Positions 42,151 through 51,552 of a DNA stretch of 64,000 nt are shown here, piece by piece. The stretch lies in assembly GCA_002437815.1 (NCBI GenBank), contig DJRP01000032.1, forward strand, positions 102,949-166,948, read 5' to 3'. The notes under the pieces are model-generated. The model saw only the letters and a list, made by a program, of their open reading frames with translations, searched no databases and had not been told where the DNA came from. Both the position numbers and the translations under genes were made by a program. Each line of letters opens with the position of its first letter. The stretch's first letter is position 1. This DNA is from Collinsella sp. UBA6357 (GTDB taxonomy: Bacteria > Actinomycetota > Coriobacteriia > Coriobacteriales > Coriobacteriaceae).

Positions 42151-44859
42151 ATGGATAAACTCTTCAGCCATCTCCTCGAGGAGACAGGCGGCCAAATCAG
42201 GCCGAAAAAGGTTATCAACCGTATCGTGTTCCCTGGACACCGCATCTGCCTGCAGGCAAAATCAACCCTCGAAACCCGATTCGGCGGTTTCTCACTCGAC
42301 ACATTGATCCCCGAAATCGCCGACCTAGGGGATCTTACCGATATCCAAAACGCCGTATCGTGCATCGCCATCTGCGGAGCTATGGGCGCACAGCTCTCCA
42401 ATGTGACCTGGGGCTACAACTCCCTCATATACGAATATGCCGGCGTGCCCATCCTTCGCGTGGCCAAGGAGCTCGCCGGCGTACTCGGAGTGCCTGTCTA
42501 CTACGAGTACATTGAGCCCGATGGCTTCAAGGCGGGAGCCTGGTTCGCCGCCCCCGACGACAACGACTCCTCGGTTCCCCATGCATACGACGATAGTCGT
42601 TGGGTCTATTACCCCGAGGGCTGCTCCAGCCAGGACGAGACAGCCATACGCTGCGGCCTGGCCACCGCCACGTTATCGGTGACCGACAACGGCAACGTCA
42701 CTCAAGAAGAGGTGGCGTTCGAAGACACCGACAACCCCGTCATGCAGATGCTCGCAACGCAGGGCGCCGTCACCGCATATCTCAATCTGATCGATGATGA
42801 ATACGCCTCATTCAAGGATGATGAGCAGCTCGCAGAGGACGACAGCATGCAAGACGAGGCGGACTGGGAACCCCAAGATTCCGAGCCCCAGCCTGGGCAG
42901 ACCTTCAACATTGCCCAAGCCATGGGGGCGGTCACATACCGCATCGTCTTTCCCAACCCCGAGTGCTGCGACTTTATCATGCGAGATCTCGACGGCATGT
43001 ACGGTGGGTTCTCGCTTCAGGAGATCTGCGGCTCGCCCGACAACACGTTCGACTCGCCCGACGAGGCCCTAAGCACGCTTACGGGTTATGGGATTCCCAG
43101 CGATGCAACCGATATCGAGTGGGGCGACAACTCCGTGCGCTATCGCGTGGAGCCCTCCGCGCCCAACGCCGTGGTTATCGAGAAGCTCGCCGATTTTTAC
43201 GAAATTCCGCTGTATATCGAATACTTCGACGAGCTCAAGCGAGCGACCGGTGCGATGATCGCGATTCCTGGCTCCAACCACCCGACGCTCCTCGTCCCCC
43301 AGAGGATCGGAAGCAAAGACGATATGTACTTCGACGCCGGCAGCGAGTCGGAAGGCTATGTCGCCCTCCGTTGCGGGTACTGCCAGGCGGTCTCGGATGA
43401 CGGCAACTCGCGCATCTCCTTTGTCGATGACCTGTCACGTCCGGAGATGGCCCAGATGGCCAGCGCTGCATCGGTTGGAGGATTCTATGGCATCCTCCAA
43501 CAATTGGGCATCGAGAAGATCGTGCCGGAAGGCTATGACGGAGATTGGTTCCCCGAACCCGAACAGCAGCCCGCGCCGACGACGGGCACGTCCAAGATGC
43601 CAACGGACAGCACCGAGCACGATTCGAAAGCAAAGCCCGCATCGAGCACCTCGGGCAACGGCAAATCCGCCATCAAGCTGTGGATGAACCCGATCGCCGA
43701 GAAGCACGCTTGGCACTCCTTTGACGCCTATGGCATAAAGGACGGAAGGCGCGAGGACGGGGTCATGTTCCTGCTCGAACCGATATATCGCGACAACACT
43801 CAAATCCGCGATCCGTTTGGTCATATGGGTGAGGGCGTGCCGTTGCCACCGTTCGCAAGCCACGAAGCGCATAAGCAGGTCTGGGAATCGGCCCAAAACG
43901 CACAAGCAGACAAGATTCCCCTCATCGCGGCCCTGCTCGACGGCGACCTTCTGGTTCCCGAGGAGCTCAATGCGCTGCACCGCGACATCGAGCTCAAGGC
44001 CCAAGGCGTGAGCTCCATCGCCACAGGAAGGGGCACGGCACTTGAACATCGATGCGACTCGGTCTGCTATCTCATCACCGAACTCAGGAACCGCGGTGCC
44101 GACGACAGCCGTCGTTTTATGATGTGGATGGCCGACACCGACCACGCCGTGCGCGTCAGGTTCTTTGGCGAACCGCCGGCAATCGGCGAGCCGTTCTCAT
44201 GCCGCATGAGCGTGGTGGAACAGGACGTAGTAACGTTCTGGGAGCCAGTCGAGGGTAAGAAGGGATTCACACGCTACAAACGGATTCCCGAGGGCGGACG
44301 CGTGGATGTGTCCGGCGCTAAGAGCGACTCCTCGGCCATGACGACACTGCGCAAAGCCAATGCCATGTTCCTCAAGGCATGCGGCCTCAAGCAATCCTCA
44401 CCATCCAAGGTTCGCATGACAACGGAACAGGCACAGAGGTTCACCGAGCTGCGTGAGCAGCTTGATCGCAAGACAAGTTACGCCCTTACGGTGCTCTTCT
44501 CGCGCTGCGTGCTCAGCCGCCCCGAGGCCGATCGTCTGCTTGACCTTGCAAAGCGCGCCGCCGATGCACACGCGCGCGGCGCAACAATCGATGTCACCGA
44601 CACGGAAGTTGTGGAGCATCGTGCGATCTACCTTGTGGTTCGCGTTTCCGCGGCAGACGGAGCTTGCAAGCTCTACAACCCGAACACCGACGAGTATCAG
44701 ATTTATGCCTTCCAGCCTCAGCTGATAGATAACTTCCACACCGACCTGCCTACACCCGGCAGCATGATCAACATCGCCACGAGCCTTGTCGAAGAGGACG
44801 TCATCGCAGCCTGGGTTGGCTACCGCTCCGGTAACGCTCAGCGCACGGCACGCTATTAA
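42151..44859 (+). CDS. Large soluble protein with duplicated N-terminal domain, unknown function
   Basis: A 902-residue protein I cannot assign. No signal peptide or membrane helix is seen. Residues ~20-200 and ~255-440 are two copies of one domain, each with RIVFP, GGFSL, a WG-D/YNS segment (NVTWGYNSLIYEY, DIEWGDNSVRYRV) and YYEY/YIEY. A low-complexity linker (~460-510) leads to a C-terminal half with DSVCYLITELRNRG and MMWMADTDHAVRVRFFGEPP, perhaps an OB-like fold. The ATG at 42151 follows GAAGGA. It is a single gene under palindrome site e, ending in a bidirectional terminator. Confidence 0.75.
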   Translation: MDKLFSHLLEETGGQIRPKKVINRIVFPGHRICLQAKSTLETRFGGFSLDTLIPEIADLGDLTDIQNAVSCIAICGAMGAQLSNVTWGYNSLIYEYAGVPILRVAKELAGVLGVPVYYEYIEPDGFKAGAWFAAPDDNDSSVPHAYDDSRWVYYPEGCSSQDETAIRCGLATATLSVTDNGNVTQEEVAFEDTDNPVMQMLATQGAVTAYLNLIDDEYASFKDDEQLAEDDSMQDEADWEPQDSEPQPGQTFNIAQAMGAVTYRIVFPNPECCDFIMRDLDGMYGGFSLQEICGSPDNTFDSPDEALSTLTGYGIPSDATDIEWGDNSVRYRVEPSAPNAVVIEKLADFYEIPLYIEYFDELKRATGAMIAIPGSNHPTLLVPQRIGSKDDMYFDAGSESEGYVALRCGYCQAVSDDGNSRISFVDDLSRPEMAQMASAASVGGFYGILQQLGIEKIVPEGYDGDWFPEPEQQPAPTTGTSKMPTDSTEHDSKAKPASSTSGNGKSAIKLWMNPIAEKHAWHSFDAYGIKDGRREDGVMFLLEPIYRDNTQIRDPFGHMGEGVPLPPFASHEAHKQVWESAQNAQADKIPLIAALLDGDLLVPEELNALHRDIELKAQGVSSIATGRGTALEHRCDSVCYLITELRNRGADDSRRFMMWMADTDHAVRVRFFGEPPAIGEPFSCRMSVVEQDVVTFWEPVEGKKGFTRYKRIPEGGRVDVSGAKSDSSAMTTLRKANAMFLKACGLKQSSPSKVRMTTEQAQRFTELREQLDRKTSYALTVLFSRCVLSRPEADRLLDLAKRAADAHARGATIDVTDTEVVEHRAIYLVVRVSAADGACKLYNPNTDEYQIYAFQPQLIDNFHTDLPTPGSMINIATSLVEEDVIAAWVGYRSGNAQRTARY

Positions 44860-44910
44860 GCAAGACTGAAGTCAGCCGCCCCGTTTGTGACAAGCAGACG
44901 GGGCAGGAAC

Positions 44911-44954
44911 AAAAAGCCAGGGTTCCGGTCACAACACCCGGATCCCTGGCTTTT
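44911..44954. terminator. Bidirectional terminator
   Basis: AAAAGCCAGGG(TT)CCGG...CCGG(A)TCCCTGGCTTTT stem with A/T tracts on both sides, between the convergent genes ending at 44859 and 44984. Confidence 0.85.
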
Positions 44955-44983
44955 AAAAGTTGAAGCGATGTATTATCCAACCA

Positions 44984-45784
<801 letters not shown>

Positions 45785-45818
45785 TGGTTCCTCCTCGATT
45801 GGCAATTCGTACGTCTCA

Positions 45819-45880
45819 AAGATAGCCCCGCCATTGCATCCAATGTTGCGCAACATAGCCGACGATTCGGAACCCATACT
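45819..45880. promoter_or_regulatory. Palindromic promoter element, site f (bidirectional)
   Basis: One GTTGCGCAAC (45845-45854) serves two divergent genes: 20 bp to TATCTT (45819-45824) on the minus strand and 20 bp to CATACT (45875-45880) on the plus strand. Start codons lie 35 and 36 bp beyond the hexamers, so the layout is mirror-symmetric. Confidence 0.75.
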
Positions 45881-45915
45881 GTGCTCAGTCACAAACCCAC
45901 AGAAAGGATGCAATC

Positions 45916-46644
45916 ATGTTTTGTCCCAAATGCGGAAATAAAATTCCCGACGGCGCCGCGTTTTGCCCCAAGTGCGGAGCCAAGTTTGCCGCCAAAACCG
46001 CCCCGGCAGCCGCGCCGGCCGCCAAAACCGTAAAACCATCCAAGCCCGCGCCGGCCGCCCGCACAGCTGACCCCTCCGCTAAGTCAGCAAACCCTTCCGC
46101 CGCAAAGAGCCACACGGCTCCAAGCGGCGGCGCCACCGGCATGTCGTTCGATGCTGGCGCCATCGTCCCGTTGGTCGTAGGCGTTATCGCCATCATCTTG
46201 GCCTTTATGCCGTGGTTCTCGCCTTCAGCCAGTGATTTGCAGGCATCTCAGTACATCTCCGACGGCGCCAACAACATCTCCAGCTTCTTTGGCGGCGACA
46301 GCACCGTCGGCGAGGCCTACCGCCTCAAGTCCACCTACACCATGCTGGAAATCGGCGACTACGGCAAGGCGCTCACGGCCTACGGGCAGAGTGACGGAGA
46401 GGTCTTTGGCATGCTGACCTATGTCTGGGCCGTGCCCGTCATCCTCTCTGTGATCGGGCTCATCATGACGGTCGTTCAAAAGAAGGTCGCTGTCGCACGC
46501 ATCGGCTTTACCCTCCTTGCCATCGCGGCCGCCTTTGCCGCCATTGTTTCCATGCGGGTGTCAGGCCCCATCTACCCCGCCCTGTGCTGCATCGCCTCCA
46601 TCGCCACGGTTGTCACGGCCGGCGGCGCCAAAAAGGAGTCCTAG
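45916..46644 (+). CDS. Zinc-ribbon membrane protein
   Basis: A 242-residue protein with an N-terminal zinc ribbon (CPKCG..CPKCG), an Ala/Pro/Lys-rich linker (~25-75), one helix at ~80-100 (IVPLVVGVIAIILAFMPWF), an outer loop of ~60 residues and three further helices near the C terminus. Function unknown. The ATG is preceded by GAAAGGA. It is a single gene under palindrome f, closed by a terminator. Confidence 0.8.
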   Translation: MFCPKCGNKIPDGAAFCPKCGAKFAAKTAPAAAPAAKTVKPSKPAPAARTADPSAKSANPSAAKSHTAPSGGATGMSFDAGAIVPLVVGVIAIILAFMPWFSPSASDLQASQYISDGANNISSFFGGDSTVGEAYRLKSTYTMLEIGDYGKALTAYGQSDGEVFGMLTYVWAVPVILSVIGLIMTVVQKKVAVARIGFTLLAIAAAFAAIVSMRVSGPIYPALCCIASIATVVTAGGAKKES

Positions 46645-46672
46645 ATTCTAGAAAGGCATATCTTTTCTCGAT

Positions 46673-46713
46673 AAATCGCCCGCGGCGTCTGAGAACGCCT
46701 TGGGCGATTTTTA
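46673..46713 (+). terminator. Rho-independent terminator after the zinc-ribbon membrane gene
   Basis: AAATCGCCC(G)CGGCGT...ACGCC(TT)GGGCGATTTTT, 28 bp past the stop at 46644. Confidence 0.85.
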
Positions 46714-46741
46714 TTGAGTCTCCATGGCAACCGTTCACGAT

Positions 46742-46777
46742 GTTGCGCAACGAAATCCGGCACACTCGCCCTAGCAT
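46742..46777 (+). promoter_or_regulatory. Palindromic promoter element, site g
   Basis: GTTGCGCAAC at 46742-46751, 20 bp, then TAGCAT (46772-46777), 30 bp before the GTG start of the membrane Rossmann gene. Confidence 0.75.
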
Positions 46778-46806
46778 GCGTTGAAGTAAGCAACTAGGAG
46801 GTTATC

Positions 46807-49194
46807 GTGTTGGTCAATCCACTATGCTGGCTCGTGACGTTTATTGCCGCTCTTGTCGCCCTCTACTATTCAGTCCACCTGGAGTTCCACAACTATCGGC
46901 ACCGCATCTTTGGTATCAAAGTCGATTCCAACCGCCGCATCGTAGCATTTGGAATTCTTGCCTTGGGCGCGTTTTGTCTGTTTGCACCGATCACCTGGGT
47001 TCAGTGCTTCTCGACCGACGCCGGCGAAGGTTGGACCCCGACAGGCCTCAACATCTTAAGTTGGATTATCACCAACATGTTCACGGTCGGCTGGACCACC
47101 ACCATTCAGACCGGCCTCACCGATGTGACATCGACCGTCTTCAGCGCTATCCAGACCGGTAGCGGACTTGTCGATCAGATACTCGACCTTGCCTATGCGC
47201 TGTTGACGCTCGCCTACATCATCGCACTTCCCGCTGAAATCGGCCTCTTTGCCTTCAACGCTGTGACAACGCGCCTTGCGGGCTACACGATCAAGCGTCA
47301 CCTCAAGCACGCCGACCGCGCGATCATCTTTGATGGTATCAACGCCAATACCGAGCTTCTTGTTCGCGATATCGTCTTGAACATCAAAAACGACAGCCTT
47401 GATAAAAGTAGCGGCAATGACGATGTGTCGCTCATCTTCTGCATGGGCGAAGACGAAGACGGCGACCGCAAGCAAACCCTTCGCAACCTCTGCCAGGGAT
47501 ACGCGCGCTACGTCTTCTCGGGCGACGATGTGGCAGATGTCCTTGTTGACGTTACAACGCAGGCCAGCCGCATAAACCGCCTCGCCAACATCGACGTCAT
47601 CGCAGCATGCGAGCAGACCGAGCACAATGTGAGTGCGACGATCGAGATGCTCGAGGCGCTGCATGATGCGCCCAGCTACGACAGCAAATCGCTCAAGATC
47701 ACGCTCCACTGCATCCATGACAACCCCGATGATGCCCAGATTTTCGATGCGATCAAGATCGAGAACGAGCCCACTTGTCTCCACCTCGTCTCCCGAACGC
47801 AGGATGAGGTGTACGACGTTCTCGAGAAAGCCCCGCTCTTCGGCGCACTCGACCGTATCGATCTCTCTGTTGACTGCGAGCCGCGCCCCCAAAACCTCAC
47901 CGTGCTTGTTGTCGGCGCTGGTGCGTACGGCATGCAGGCCGCGCGCACTGCATACTGGATGGGCCGCATGCCGAGCATCAAGCTCAATATCGTAGTAGCG
48001 GACCCCGATGCGCATACCATCCTTGAGCGTGAGGCGTCCCGCTATCCCGAGATGCTCGGTGAGGTCAAAGACGGTGTGCCAACCGTTCGTTTTGTCGAGG
48101 CATCCGCGCCCTCGCTCGCTTTCGACCGCCTTATGGCCGGTGAATGCCTCTCCGCGCTGCATTACGACAACCAGAACAAATGCGTGGCAGCAGATGGCGA
48201 GACGATTCTGCTTCCCGACGACGCGCGCATCTATGCCTTTGTGACCACGGGTGACAGCAGCCAAAACCTCTCGTGCTCGCTCATGCTTCAGCGTCAGATC
48301 TTCAACCGCTATGTTGAGCATGGCAGACCCGACTACATCAAGCATCAGCCCGTCATTTGCCCCCACATCGAAAGCGAGGAGATCCTCAACGCACTCCAGA
48401 GACTCGACAAGGCGACCGTGAGCATCATGCATCCGTTCGGCTCGCACAAGACGTTTTACACGTATCGGAACATCATCGACGACAAGCGCGAGCGCGAGGC
48501 AATTCAGCTCAACGCGGCATACGAACTCTGCTTCAACGGAGCAATTAAAAACGACTTCAATGCCACACTGCCCATCAGCGAGGCCCGTGAGAGCTACAAC
48601 CACAAGGAGACGAACAAGAGCAGCAGCCGTGCCTCGGCGGCACATATCCCCTATCGTTTCTGGACGCTCGGGTTTAGTGCTGACGCCGTTGCAGGGTCTT
48701 CGTTCGGGCAAGACTGGATTGCTAAGCTCCAAGACGACCATGGAGCAACAACCGTCCAGAATGCCAACATCGTGAGCGAGGTACTCAGCTCGGTCGTGCC
48801 TGACGAGGCATCGAAACGCGAGTTCGATGCCAACGAGAAAAAGAATCGCGAGCAGTTTGACATCATCTGCCGTCTGGGCGACATGGAGCACGCACGTTGG
48901 CTTGCCTATTGTCAGGCAACAGGAATGACCGAGCTTGGACATGGAAATGCGGGACTAGAGCATGAGCAACGCATGCGTGTGGCTAACGTCGATGCCCTCT
49001 TGAGCGGCAAGCCAGCGTCCAGCAAACCAGAAGAAGCTCGAAAATCGGACGCCCTTCTTCGTCACGCCTATATGACGCCCGACAACGAGATCCTTGACGA
49101 CCGCGGGTTCCTTCTGGGCAAAGACGTCTTTGCCTACGACCGCGCCATCGTCGCCCTCTCAGCCCGCATCGCCAAGAGCGATATCGCTAAGTAA
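46807..49194 (+). CDS. Membrane protein with double Rossmann (RCK-like) region and RyR-like C-terminal segment
   Basis: The 795-residue protein starts with GTG after AGGAGG. Residues 1-160 hold three clear hydrophobic helices (~5-24, 45-65, 128-155) and a fourth amphipathic stretch with FTVGWTTTI (92-100) that might be a re-entrant loop. Two nucleotide-binding-like folds follow: RAIIFDGINANTELLVRDI (171-189) and VLVVGAGAYGMQAARTA (366-382, GxGxxG). The C terminus has MEHARWLAY (693-701), like the EHxRW signature of bacterial RyR-type domains. The layout recalls RCK-gated ion channels of the CASTOR/POLLUX kind, but ion transport is only inference. It is followed 29 bp later by the TIR gene. 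Confidence 0.65.
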   Translation: MLVNPLCWLVTFIAALVALYYSVHLEFHNYRHRIFGIKVDSNRRIVAFGILALGAFCLFAPITWVQCFSTDAGEGWTPTGLNILSWIITNMFTVGWTTTIQTGLTDVTSTVFSAIQTGSGLVDQILDLAYALLTLAYIIALPAEIGLFAFNAVTTRLAGYTIKRHLKHADRAIIFDGINANTELLVRDIVLNIKNDSLDKSSGNDDVSLIFCMGEDEDGDRKQTLRNLCQGYARYVFSGDDVADVLVDVTTQASRINRLANIDVIAACEQTEHNVSATIEMLEALHDAPSYDSKSLKITLHCIHDNPDDAQIFDAIKIENEPTCLHLVSRTQDEVYDVLEKAPLFGALDRIDLSVDCEPRPQNLTVLVVGAGAYGMQAARTAYWMGRMPSIKLNIVVADPDAHTILEREASRYPEMLGEVKDGVPTVRFVEASAPSLAFDRLMAGECLSALHYDNQNKCVAADGETILLPDDARIYAFVTTGDSSQNLSCSLMLQRQIFNRYVEHGRPDYIKHQPVICPHIESEEILNALQRLDKATVSIMHPFGSHKTFYTYRNIIDDKREREAIQLNAAYELCFNGAIKNDFNATLPISEARESYNHKETNKSSSRASAAHIPYRFWTLGFSADAVAGSSFGQDWIAKLQDDHGATTVQNANIVSEVLSSVVPDEASKREFDANEKKNREQFDIICRLGDMEHARWLAYCQATGMTELGHGNAGLEHEQRMRVANVDALLSGKPASSKPEEARKSDALLRHAYMTPDNEILDDRGFLLGKDVFAYDRAIVALSARIAKSDIAK

Positions 49195-49223
49195 TCGACA
49201 CCCAGCAATCAAAAGGAATAGCC

Positions 49224-50246
49224 ATGTCAGACCAAGATTCACGTCAGCAAGAAAATCAGGACGGCAAGAAACCAATCAACGTCTTTATCAGCTACAAGCG
49301 CGACGACAACCTCTATAACCACTTGATTCGAGTCGTAAACAGAACGTTCGACTTGCTCAACAGCGATAAAAAATACTATGTCGATACCAACTTCAAAGCG
49401 GTACCCTTCTTGGACTGCAATTCCATTGGCTACGGCGAAAAATGGGAGACCAAAGTCGAATCTTCCATCGAAAAGTCTGACATGCTGCTCGCGTTCGTCA
49501 CATCAAGCTACATCACGAGCAAGGCATGTCGACACGAATACACCTATTTCAACGCGATGAGAGACACCAAGAAACAACTTTGCATTCCGGTATTTTGGAG
49601 CAGCCAGAAAAAGGCCGAAGAGGAATTGAAGCGTCCCGACAACAAGGCGTTCGATGAACAGAACCCCCGCGAGGAAGCAAAGGAGGTCTGGAATCAAATT
49701 GTCGAGTTCAATGGATTCGAAGGCATACTTCCCAAACTGGTCGATGTACTGGCAAAGGCCAATGATGCAGACTACGACTACGTCGAAAGCTGTATAGCGA
49801 CATGGCTAGCAGATAAGATATTCAAAGTGTCTGAACCCATCCTCACAGGCAAGATCAATAAGGAAAATGACGAGGAAAATGACGCAGAAAAGGCCAACAT
49901 CGATGCAATTGCCGGCATCACCTTCAGAGTTCAAACCAAAGACATTAAAGCTACCTGTGTTTACGCAAAAGACAGAGGCTACATCGTTAAAGCTGGTAGC
50001 GGGCTGGTAAAGAACCTCACTGCCACCTGTCCCGCCTCAGTCCCCAAACGACGCGAGCAGTATAAAGATGCCATCGATGAATCGTTTGTTCTGAAAAAGG
50101 ATATCCCGTTCAAAAGCCCGTCGGGCGCCTCGTCGTTTGTGCTTGGAAGAAGCAGCAACGGCAAAAATGACTGGAAGACCGAAGACGGCAAGAAGCTCGG
50201 CGAGTTGTTAAACGAACAGACAGAAGTCACAGCCATACAACAATAG
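49224..50246 (+). CDS. TIR-domain protein with C-terminal DUF4357-like domain
   Basis: The 340-residue protein has an N-terminal TIR domain (~16-180): INVFISYKRDD as first strand, GEKWETKVESSIEKSDMLLA, and SSYITSKACRHEY with the likely catalytic Glu105 of NAD-cleaving TIRs. The C-terminal ~100 residues match the DUF4357 pattern (YIVKAGSGLV, SPSGASSFVLGRSSNGKNDW, DGKKLGELL). TIR domains act in antiphage abortive defence by consuming NAD or making signal nucleotides; DUF4357 often accompanies nuclease or restriction proteins. Base composition is visibly richer in A/T than its neighbours, hinting at transfer. It is co-transcribed with the membrane Rossmann gene. Confidence 0.85.
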   Translation: MSDQDSRQQENQDGKKPINVFISYKRDDNLYNHLIRVVNRTFDLLNSDKKYYVDTNFKAVPFLDCNSIGYGEKWETKVESSIEKSDMLLAFVTSSYITSKACRHEYTYFNAMRDTKKQLCIPVFWSSQKKAEEELKRPDNKAFDEQNPREEAKEVWNQIVEFNGFEGILPKLVDVLAKANDADYDYVESCIATWLADKIFKVSEPILTGKINKENDEENDAEKANIDAIAGITFRVQTKDIKATCVYAKDRGYIVKAGSGLVKNLTATCPASVPKRREQYKDAIDESFVLKKDIPFKSPSGASSFVLGRSSNGKNDWKTEDGKKLGELLNEQTEVTAIQQ

Positions 50247-50253
50247 GAAACTC

Positions 50254-50290
50254 AAGGCGCGGGTCAGGCAAACGCCGGGCCCGCGCCTTC
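50254..50290. terminator. Bidirectional terminator
   Basis: AAGGCGCGGG...CCCGCGCCTT, a 10-bp perfect stem between the convergent genes ending at 50246 and 50327. Confidence 0.75.
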
Positions 50291-50326
50291 CTTCCCGTGA
50301 CGGCACTGTCTGGTTTCAGAATTCCC

Positions 50327-51526
50327 TTACTTCTCTTCCAGCGTCCAGCTTTTCTGGGAGCACAGGTCGCGAAGAGTCGCCACAAGGTCGGCGTTGGTGT
50401 TTCCATCAACCACGATCTTGTCTATGTGATCTGCCGCGATATTGAGCTTAGGAAACGAATGGCTGCATCCTGAAAGGTTGAGCTCACCAACGTTGCAAGT
50501 GATCTCAAGCGCGCCGAGCACATCGTCGTTTGAGAGGTCGATTTTCTCGATATCGCCCTGTAAGCCATTATCAACGGTAAAGAACATCAGGTTCTTAAGA
50601 CCCGAAGCATCAATCGAATTAACGGCGCCTTTGAGCCCTGCGATTCTAAACGCATTGAGTTTGGGGGCGACGCTTAAGTCGAGATCTTGCGTGGTCATAT
50701 CCTCAAGCCTCAACACCTCGAGTGCTTCGAGCTTGCTTAGGTCAACCTTCTTGGCGCTCAGGGTATCGATCTGCATCGTATCGAGCTTATCGAGCGGGGT
50801 TATGGGATCAAAATCCGTAACCTCGCCTTTCACAGCAAGTTGCGTAATACGCTGAGTCTCCTTGGCCGTGAGCTGGCCGTCATCATCGTTGTCATAGTCC
50901 GCAAGCAGATCATGCAGCTCATCATCTTCGATGGCATCGACATCAACGAGACCTTTAGCCTTTTTCTTGGCAGGCTTGCTCGCAGAAGACGAGCTTTGGG
51001 CTGCGTCCCCACCGCTCGAAACATCACCGACGCCACCCATAACGGTGAATGCCGCAACCAGGGCGATCACCACGACCACAGCGCCTACGATCAAAACGCG
51101 CGGACCGCCCAGACGAGAAACGACAGCCGACTTCTGTTGCTGAGCCGTTTGCTCAGGATTCTCCTGGACAACCTGTCGATCAGGCTGCGACCCCGCTTGC
51201 ACCGTTTCTTGCGGCGCCGCATTCCCAACCGTCCAATCGGGCTTGAAGCTCGTAGCTGATCCAGAAGGCTGTTGGGCAACCTGGCCGCTCGTCTGGCTCG
51301 GGGTATAGCCGCGCGGCTGTTCCCCAGCCGGCTGAGCTGCCTGGGTAGAAGGCCGCTCAGACCTCAACCTCTTTAAGCGTTCGGCCGCTGACTCGCCGGC
51401 GTGTTCCCCCGAACCATCCTCAGACAGTCCCGTCGGCCGCCCTGCCGGCTGCTGCGTCATCTGATCGTCACCGCCTTGCCGGTCTGCCCCATTGCGCCAG
51501 GACATATCGGGTTTAAATTCAGCCAT
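50327..51526 (-). CDS. Membrane protein with canonical EF-hand and leucine-rich-like outer domain
   Basis: A 399-residue type II membrane protein: a Gln/Pro-rich cytoplasmic part of ~140 residues that contains SAAERLKRLRSERPS and two FKPDxxW-type segments (4-10, 94-98); one helix (VLIVGAVVVVIALVAAFTV, 144-162); then outside an EF-hand loop DNDDDGQLTAKE (212-223, all metal positions present) and irregular leucine-rich-like repeats (LEALEVLRLEDM, LNAFRIAGLKG, LGALEITCNVGEL). Calcium binding and adhesion or cell-wall sensing are inferences. It is the last gene of the kinase operon and a paralogue of the next gene. Confidence 0.75.
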   Translation of the reverse strand: MAEFKPDMSWRNGADRQGGDDQMTQQPAGRPTGLSEDGSGEHAGESAAERLKRLRSERPSTQAAQPAGEQPRGYTPSQTSGQVAQQPSGSATSFKPDWTVGNAAPQETVQAGSQPDRQVVQENPEQTAQQQKSAVVSRLGGPRVLIVGAVVVVIALVAAFTVMGGVGDVSSGGDAAQSSSSASKPAKKKAKGLVDVDAIEDDELHDLLADYDNDDDGQLTAKETQRITQLAVKGEVTDFDPITPLDKLDTMQIDTLSAKKVDLSKLEALEVLRLEDMTTQDLDLSVAPKLNAFRIAGLKGAVNSIDASGLKNLMFFTVDNGLQGDIEKIDLSNDDVLGALEITCNVGELNLSGCSHSFPKLNIAADHIDKIVVDGNTNADLVATLRDLCSQKSWTLEEK

Positions 51527-51552
51527 ATCACATCCTCCAACCGGGCACGACG

